From Melastoma dodecandrum (lineage: Eukaryota > Streptophyta > Magnoliopsida > Myrtales > Melastomataceae), in assembly GCA_029817715.1 (NCBI GenBank), contig JARUPY010000154.1:151501-215500 (forward strand): DNA of 64,000 nucleotides, written 5' to 3'. Positions 56,871 through 64,000 of the stretch are shown in pieces. A program made the position numbers and the translations under genes. The notes under the pieces were generated by a model, which worked only from the letters and a program-made list of their open reading frames with translations, was not told the origin of the DNA and did not search any database. How positions within the stretch are numbered: the first letter of the stretch is position 1; each line of letters opens with the position of its first letter.

Positions 56871-59323
56871 TTATGCGAGTTGCAGAAGTTCTTCCCGTTT
56901 GAGGTCGAAAACCTTCACCAACACATCTTCAACAACCTTATATTCCAAAAAAGAAGACCCAAAATAGCATCAGGTTTGAGTTCCCACGAACAAGGGAAAG
57001 ATGGCCAGAGTTTAAATAGACGTTTTCACCTTATCCGGGGTGGAGGCGCCGGATGTCACACCGATTGTGATAGGACCTTTGGGCAGCCAGTTCTCTTTCT
57101 CGACCAACTCTCCATGCTGTTGCAATTACATCGGTGGAAGTCATCGACCCCGACAAGTCAATTATTATCAGAGAGCATGGGAAACAAGAAAGCAGAAAGT
57201 CTCACGTTCAATTTGTATGCGATTTTATCTCCGGGACCAATCCTGCATTCACTGTCAATCCAGTAGGAGGGTATTCCCCGGTCCTTGGCAATCTTCTGAA
57301 GGTGGGAGGTATTGTTAGAGTTCCACCCACCAATAACTAACATAAGATCCAACTTCTCGTCAACCAATTTATACATGGCATCCTGGAGTTCCTGTAAGCA
57401 GATGATCGCCTGAGAAGATTAATCAATATAGATGCTCTTCGGCTATTTTTTTGCCATTATTTCTTTGAATAATAATAATAATATATCACGTGCATGCTTA
57501 TGAATGGCTCTGGCTAATCACTTACTTGGAGGGGGTCGCAGATCGTGTTAAATGCCATGAAATGATTGTTGACATTTCCCACCCCATACTTCCGCATGAG
57601 AGTCCTTTCAAGCAGCTTACCTGGAAGAGACAGATTCGATCCATCAATAAGCTGGCTCAACACTCAGCTAAAGGGATGTACTACTTTAATGGGCCTGAAG
57701 TGCCCGCGTACCTGTTTCTTCGGTTTCACCCTTGAGCATGGTGGTTTGGTTGGCAATGCCAACTTTGATTAGATCAGTGTCGGGTCAAATCCCTTGGAAG
57801 CAGCATGCCCAAATTTCTGCAGCGAAGCCATTGGTCAAGAAAACACATGGATACTAAGCAAGAAAGCAGTGACTTATGTGAGACAGCATCATCAAACCAC
57901 TAAAAATACTTCTCTGGTTGAACTAGAACCATCAAGTTCGCCCCCAAGAATGTAATCACAGGCATAAGTCGCCTAAACAGAATTAAAAACCAATAATGAG
58001 GATGCTGGAAAACAAGTTAGCACCAACATTTAGTTTCTAAGAAGAGTTACCTCTTTGATGTTCTTTACAATTAAATACTTTCCAGCAAAAGATGCAGTCG
58101 CAATGGTTTCCTCGTGACCATATTTACCGTGTATGATTGAGGTGTAGTCTCCCCTCTTGTGCTTTTCCACCATATTCCACACCTTTTTTTGCGTCAATCG
58201 TAAATAATGAATGATTCTCACAAATAATAGAGAGGCAACAAGGATAAACATGGCCAGAAAAGCATAGCACACCAAATTACTTCTCCTGTTTCTTTTTTCC
58301 ATAACATCCTACCTTAGACACCCAGGGGCAAGTTTTATCAACGATTTGCACGCTCCTCTCACTCAAAGCCAACATCTCCTCGACTGCAGCACCAAAAGCC
58401 GGGAGAATGACAACATCACCCTTGTCCACGATATCGAATTGTTTCTCTCCTTCTTAAATCGGAATGGTCTTCACCTCCATCTCCTCCGAGCGCTGCCATT
58501 TTGAATAGTTACATACGCACACCAATAAAGTCCTCCAGAAATGCTTCATGCAACTACTCGCAGAAGTGACGGGTGGTGTGACAAAGAACAAGGAGAGGAC
58601 ACTAGAAGAAACATTCCAGGATGGCTAGTTTAGCTAAACAGCAGAAATATGAGGCACAAATCTCAGTGAGTGTCACGGCAATAAAAAGAGAGAGAAATCA
58701 GCTGTTCCAATGCATGAATACTATGACAACATATAGCAACGAGAATGTCGTCCGTCGTACCTTATTGACGGTTCGATTATGGATAATTTCGTTGGGGATC
58801 CAAATCTTCTCGGTGGGAAACTGCTTCCTGGCTTCATAAGCAATCTGGACCGCCTGCTCGACGCCCCACAGAAACCGAAGGCTTCAGCAAGCTTCACAGT
58901 AACGTTTCCACATGTGTACTCGTTCCCATTTTCCTTCAAAGTTTTGATTATATCACCTGACAAATCCAAAATCCCATAAAAATGAATTCAACAGCAGATG
59001 TCCAATTATAGCAAGCTAAACTCATCAAAGCCCAGAGTTATTCTATCTGCTGACGACGTACTGGTGTACTCGCGGTTCATGAGCTCCATGGTCTCCTCCT
59101 TGTGACCGAAACCCTTGCGGTTGTAATTCTTGCTCCTGGTCAGGTTGTGCCGGAAAGCCTTGGCGTCGAACTCGGCGGCCTCCACGGCCGAGGAAGAGGA
59201 AGAAGACGCGTCGCATCGCAGGACGAGGGGCCTCCTGCCGATCCTGGACAAGGATGGAGGCTCGGAGGCGGAAAGGTCCGCCCCAAGGGCGGGGACGCGG
59301 CAGAGCAGGAAGCACACAGCCAA
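56871..59323 (-). pseudogene. HDR: Broken HDR (IspH) gene of the MEP pathway
   Basis: Ten exons are traceable on the minus strand: 59323-59062, 58956-58761, 58492-58313, 58192-58051, 57972-57901, 57816-57712, 57620-57536, 57391-57206, 57116-57030, 56936-56871. HDR makes IPP and DMAPP in plastids with a [4Fe-4S] cluster. Conserved parts remain: [66 protein letters not shown], ending REELLQLA. Lesions: a 1-bp loss near 58868, beside the first cluster cysteine; an in-frame TAA at 58456-58454; a 1-bp loss near 57785. Also DTTCPW has become DKTCPW, and W is C before [12 protein letters not shown]. Introns and splice sites are kept, so it arose by DNA duplication, not retroposition. A functional copy should exist elsewhere. 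Confidence 0.88.
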
Positions 59324-60870
59324 AGTCGGCGCAAGTTAGCAGGAGTCAGTCGGTTTCAAGGCCGGAGATTAGTTAGTGGGCGTGAATGATGGGAGGTGGA
59401 GTCGTCATTGAACGACGGAACATCCTGTAAGAAGAAGGAGAAGAAAAAGAGAGGGAGGGGAGGGGGGGGAGTAGAGATTCGTGTTCCTTGTAAGTTGGGA
59501 TGGATTCGGATAATTGTCGTTTCCCGAATTCGTGGATGCCGCGGGGTGTTCGGGTCGAATCGCAATTCCTTCTCCCCCAGAAACCACCACAACACAAACA
59601 CATCCGCAAACAAGTTGGTTCTTTGAGTTCGGACAGCGACCGTTTGTTCTGGTCGGAACAAGAAGACCAGCCCCACGACGCCACCAAATTTCTATTAAGC
59701 CCAATCAATGAACTGGGCTTTCCTTAATACAGCCCATAATATAATGGGCTTTAGGCCCAGATCATTCGGCCCTATTTAATGGGCCTCAACCGGTCCGAGA
59801 GGGGCATTATGTTGCTTTTCTTTCTGTGATTGGGTTTTCCGCATACATTTTTTAACTATGGGATCGCCCTTGGATTTTAAATTCTAAATCCAGGAATAAA
59901 AGGTATCCGAAGCTGACATGCTGGACCTGCTTATGTGCATTTGCATTTTATGTGCATTTGCATTTGTACTTGCTTATTCTTTTATCACCAACTGCTAGAC
60001 TAAGATACCTCTGCATTGTCCCTGTTAACTGCTCGTGAAGGCTGTGTTGTTCACGGACAGTCATGGAACCCTCAACCGACAACTGTATCCAAAGCCATGC
60101 AGATGCTTCGAGAGGTGCATCGCGTCTCGGAATCTGATGTGGGGGTGGGGGGAGAGGGGGTTATATCCATCACTTTTGGCCAGGTTAATTTACGACAGAC
60201 TGTTTCCAATTTCTCCTGCCGAGTGCAATTTATTGTTGCTAACTTGTTCATCCTCCTGCAGCAGCATTTTCAGCGGCCTCTTTTTAAGTCTCCAGAGTTC
60301 AGCTGGTCTGTTGAGTGGAGCACTTTTGGCGATGGTTTCCATTACTTCTTCTACACCTGGAAGAAGGTCGGCGTGATTCTTATTGAAATATTCGCATCCG
60401 TCTCGTTTTTCACTCAATGGACTTGACTTCCGCCTGAGATAAGTCATGAGGCTTAACTCATCTTCCCACTGCTATTCTGCAGGGACACCGATCGGCGGCC
60501 AATGACGATGTGCATAATAAAATATTGGAAGTTCCATCCATTAGCCTGTTTTTCATGAGGAACTGGAAGGCGAAGGATTATCTTTTCCAAACTAAACATT
60601 GCCGAAGTTGATTGCTGGAGCATATTTCTTTTTTTCGTTCCTGAAATGGAGCAGCACCATGACCAATGGTAGCATGTCTGTGAACGACGACGACCCAGAT
60701 TCCGGGGAAGGGGTATCGCGCCTTGCTGTCTCCATACGATTATGGAGACATTCTAGCCATGTGGCTCTTTGGTCTTGACCAAAGGTGGTGGTGATAAGCA
60801 AGGTGGCGCATCATTAGAGTAGTGCTTGTTATCAATGAGGGAGGGAGGGGATTCTAATTATTAATGTACT
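59324..60870. other. Intergenic with unassigned ORFs
   Basis: The left part is the former HDR promoter; GGCCCA/GGGCC motifs cluster at 59700-59790. An open frame of 136 codons (+) at 60016-60426 and one of 85 codons (-) at 60190-60447 overlap; the minus one (DLLPGVEEVMETIAKSAPL) looks slightly more protein-like. I recognise neither. No other gene seen. Confidence 0.4.
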
Positions 60871-62400
60871 CAGAATTAGTTTCTATCAAGTATATTAATA
60901 ACTCTGATTGTGGTTGGGTTCTCTCATGTCTAATTTATACTGTACACATTTAGTTGATCATTTGTCTACATGGAACAGTTGTGTCGGGTTGTGGGCGATG
61001 AGCGGAGAGGTTTTAATGGAGATGGCTGGCCATTCTTCCATTGTGTACTCTGTTGATTCGCACGTTCCTGGTCTCATAGTCAGTGGCTGCGAAGATCGCT
61101 TCGTTAAAGTATGGAAAGGTGATTGTTCCTGGATTCGGAGTTCTTTTTCATCGTGGTTTCTGATTGTTCGCTGATAAGCTTGCCTAGTATTTTTACTTTG
61201 AATATTAAGCCAAAAGTCAGGCAAAATCCACTTCAAACATGTTTAAGAGTCCAGTTATCTCATAGGAGTCCCCTTTGAGAAAATTAGAGAAAGTAGAATA
61301 GCCTTTACCACTAATAAGATGATTTTGGATGTCTGTAGAATTTGTAGTACTTGCTCCGTGGATAGGATTGCACGGTTCCCTTTAGCAAATACTCGGAGGG
61401 GGTGAAATCTTTGTCAGCTTAACCATGTAGAGTTCAGCATATGCTCTAAGGCTTTGATACGATGATACAATAGATCAATCAGTTTGTAGTGCCATTTTTG
61501 TGATCTGTTCAGAGTAAGAAGTGTTATATCTTTTAAAAGTGGATTGTCTATTTTTTCAGATGGGGTTTGTGTTCAGAGTATTGAGCATCCTGGATGCATC
61601 TGGGATGCAAAATTCTTGGATGACGGGGACATTTGTGACAGCATGCTCTGATGGTGTTGTTCGTATTTGGACGAGAAAAAATGACAAGACTGCTGATTCA
61701 GCAGAGCTTGATTTGTTCGCATCCGCATACAAGCTCAGCAGGTACTATTTCTCATTTGTCATCCATCAGATTGATGTGTCTGACATCTTCACATGATGAG
61801 GTCACACACTTATGATTTCTTTTTTCGTATTTGGGGAATACTCGGAGATTGTCAATTTTTATCTGTAGGCTACCTGGTATTGTCACTAGTTGGTAGGCAT
61901 TTACTTTTGAAACTGGCTGTATCGTTATGTTAGGTTGTTGACTTTGAGTGTTTGTCTTTTGTCTGGTCAGCAACATGTCAAAGTGACCTAGTAATTAAAC
62001 GACTGTGGATACAATGTGCAAATTTAAGATAAGTGGTTCCAGTACAAGTTGTTAGGATTTTTCTTACCATCTATCGTGTCAGGAAGAGGGTTGGTGGACT
62101 AAAGCTAGAAGAATTACCGGGGATAGAGGCTTTGCATGTTCCAGGTTTTGCTTTACGCTGTACAATCATTTTAGAGGGCTGTGACATGAAAAATTCTGTA
62201 ACACCATGTGCTACATGTGTTTCTACCTAAATACACGTGATTTTTTTTTGGTTCTTTCTAGGAACTAGTGATGGCCAGACAAAAGTAATCAGGGAAGGAG
62301 ACAATGGAGTGGCATATGCATGGAATTCAGGCGAGATGAAATGGGAGAAAGTACTATATCTTTGCCTAGAAGTTTTCACTTAAAGTTACCTTTTGAAGTA
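60871..62400 (+). pseudogene. Partial duplicate of PLAA (exons 6-9)
   Basis: Copy of 47834-49370, covering PLAA exons 6 to 9 with their introns, in the same orientation and nearly identical by eye. Exon 7 carries a 1-bp insertion (GACATTTGTGACAGC against GACATTGTTACAGC, near 61631) and a 9-bp loss near 61724, so the WD40 frame is broken. There is no start, no PFU or PUL domain. The low divergence, introns included, points to a recent DNA-level duplication. Confidence 0.92.
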
Positions 62401-63062
62401 GGAAGCGGCTAACGTTACGTGCACGTAACGTTACGTGCTTTACTAAATTTCATCAATCGGTTAGTAAAATTTACTAACTTTTTTTGTAAATTCTACTAAA
62501 CAGTGACCATTTTTTTAGTAAAATTGTCAGTAATCGGATACTAACGGGGTTAGTAAATTTCATTAGTAATTTAGTAACCCCTTTAGTACCCGTTTACTAA
62601 CGTTACTAACCCCGTTAGTATCCGATTACTAACATTTTTACTAAAAAATCTGTCTTGATTCGTAAAATCGGTAGTAATCGGATACGAACGGGGTTAGTAA
62701 CGTTAGTAATCGGATACTAACGGGGTTAGTAACGTTAGTAATCGGATACTAACGGGGTTCGTAAATTACTAATGAAATTTACTAACCCCGTTAGTATCCG
62801 ATTACTAACGTTACGAACCCCGTTAGTATCCGATTACTAACGTTACGAACCCCGTTAGTATCCGATTACTAACGTTTTTACTAAAATTATTAGTAATCGG
62901 ATACTAACGGGGTTAGTAACGTTAGTAATCGGATACTAACGGGGTTCGTAACGTTAGTAATGAGATACTAACGGGGTTAGTAACGTTAGTAATCGGATAC
63001 TAACGGGGTTAGTAAATTACTAATGAGATTTACTCACCCCGTTAGTATCCGATTACTAACAA
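62401..63062. repeat. Block of inverted short repeats (hairpin array)
   Basis: A unit of about 32 bp with core GTTAGTAATCGGATACTAAC followed by GGGGTTAGTAAC recurs in both orientations. Forward copies start near 62529, 62672, 62703, 62735, 62891, 62921, 62952 and 62983; reverse copies (CCCCGTTAGTATCCGATTAC) lie near 62610, 62786, 62818, 62850 and 63038. Forward and reverse blocks alternate, so the strand can fold into long hairpins, for instance 62690-62760 with 62786-62860 around a loop of about 25 bp. The block opens with a perfect 24-bp palindrome at 62410-62433. Not a CRISPR: eukaryotic context, no unique spacers. Confidence 0.8.
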
Positions 63063-63390
63063 TTTGCCTAAAAAATCACTGTTCAAGTTTAGTAAAAATT
63101 ACTAATTATATTTGTAAAAGTTCGAAACTTTTAGTAAAGATTTAGTAAAATTGTTCGTAAATCTCCGCTAGGTTTAGTAACGCGTTACTAAATAGTTTAG
63201 TAATTTACTAAACTTAACAGTGAACTCCGAACCTAATTACTAACCTTTGGCTTGTGTGAAATTACGTAAATGCCCCAGTTCGTTTTTACTAAATGGTTTA
63301 CTAACCTAGTTAGTAACCCATCGTTTTGCTTTTGCGCTCGTCGTTGCCATACGAACGTCCTCCCCTCCGACCGTCGGCGGTCGGCGTCCC

Positions 63391-63422
63391 CTCCGAGAAG
63401 TTTCCCTCCGGCCGCATTCCTC
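63391..63422 (+). repeat. Inverted repeat, left arm
   Basis: TCCGAGAAGTTTCCCTCCG followed by a C/G-rich end. It pairs with the reverse complement of 63888-63919 with three mismatches in 32 bases. Confidence 0.7.
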
Positions 63423-63887
63423 TCGCCGGTGCTGCAGTTGCTTGATTCGGAGGACGCATGAGTAACGTAGTAGGAGATGCGGTTATCTCGAAGGCGGATG
63501 CACCAGCTGTGGTTGTTAAGGAGGATGCAGCAGCTGTGATTCTTTTGTGATATGTCAGATTTTCCATTTAAGGTCCGAGCAACTCCTGGATCCGAATACG
63601 GCGACGGTTGTTGCTGAGAGGAAGATCCGCCTCTGTGCACGTTATTCTTCCGGTTGTTGGGTTTAAGTAAATCTCCGTTAGGTTTGATTTCGATGGGAAG
63701 TTAATGCCGTAGGGAAGTGTGCTGCCTGCCCTTCCCAATGTGTTAGTGAAGTTAGTTGCGAACTTCACAGGTGAGCTGCAGGTGATCTGCATATGATCTG
63801 CAAGTTTTGACAATGAATGTTGCTGAACGATTGATCTGCATCAGCATTGCCAAAGGGGGCGGGGAGGACGACTCAAAGAGGGGCGGG

Positions 63888-63919
63888 GAGGAATGTGGTC
63901 GGAGGGAAACTTCTCGGAC
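63888..63919 (-). repeat. Inverted repeat, right arm
   Basis: On the minus strand it reads TCCGAGAAGTTTCCCTCCG with the same flanks as the left arm. The arms enclose about 465 bp. Confidence 0.7.
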
Positions 63920-64000
63920 CGCACGCGCAGACAATGCGCTCGGAGGGGACGGTCGGAGGGGAGGGGAGGAGGGGAGGGTCGGAGGGGACGAGGGGAGGGT

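Larger units (their letters stand above)
63063..64000. other. Flank of the hairpin array, window end
   Basis: The left part continues with TTAGTAA-rich sequence, a looser version of the array. From 63310 the base composition changes to G+C-rich. A 32-bp inverted repeat pair lies at 63391-63422 and 63888-63919. The last 150 bp are very GA-rich (GGTCGGAGGGGA units). A small ORF at 63459-63551 has GCA/GCT repeats. No gene recognised; the unit may continue beyond the window. Confidence 0.5.

Noticed and set aside
59043..59389. Several overlapping frames on both strands
   Set aside because: Shadows of the HDR pseudogene exon 1; only the frame with the FRHNLTRSKNYNRKG motif is meaningful.
60016..60447. 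Overlapping frames of 136 (+) and 85 (-) codons as new genes
   Set aside because: No recognisable domains, no clear splice partners, and the two frames exclude each other; kept only as unassigned.
62401..63062. CRISPR-like appearance of regularly spaced short repeats
   Set aside because: Repeats occur in both orientations without unique spacers, and the window is plant nuclear DNA.

Overview
This is a nuclear genome segment from a flowering plant. Nearly every gene is split by GT-AG introns, and several families are plant-specific (PERK kinase, GH17 with CBM43, UPF0496, BURP, plant-type MATE, SWI3D). Ty3-type LTR retrotransposons sit between the genes. I cannot fix the lineage further from the sequence alone. 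All exon models were read by eye from splice signals, reading frame and remembered family motifs; no search was run.

Layout. 0-17 kb: a single-exon mTERF gene (-), diverging from a small NFD6-like gene (+), then a membrane-anchored receptor-like kinase, cyclase-associated protein (CAP) and a secreted GH17/CBM43 glucanase (all +). 16.9-23.8 kb: an old Ty3-type element (+) split by a younger non-autonomous gag-protease element (-). 24.3-32.2 kb: a PERK kinase and the chromatin remodeller subunit SWI3D (both -). 32.5-35.4 kb: a graveyard of BURP-domain relics, LTR remnants and short copies of pieces of SWI3D and of the UPF0496 gene. 36.0-42.6 kb (-): NUS1/LEW1, the NEDD8-conjugating enzyme UBC12 and a DIR1-like lipid-transfer protein. 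43.8-56.6 kb (+): UPF0496, PLAA/DOA1 with 22 coding exons, and a MATE transporter. 56.9-59.3 kb (-): an HDR (IspH) gene broken by two frameshifts and a stop. 60.9-62.4 kb: a decayed copy of PLAA exons 6-9. 62.4-63.1 kb: a striking block of inverted 30-odd-bp repeats.

The genes are ordinary, mostly housekeeping or signalling genes and form no operon or cluster. Thematic links are loose: ubiquitin/NEDD8 pathways (UBC12, PLAA), membrane receptor kinases (two) and cell-wall or secreted proteins (glucanase, LTP). The unusual content lies in the accessory DNA: the nested retroelements, the HDR pseudogene, the PLAA duplication that stops exactly where the palindromic block starts, a Mutator-type MITE inside a PLAA intron, and the mosaic of local gene fragments near 34.5 kb.
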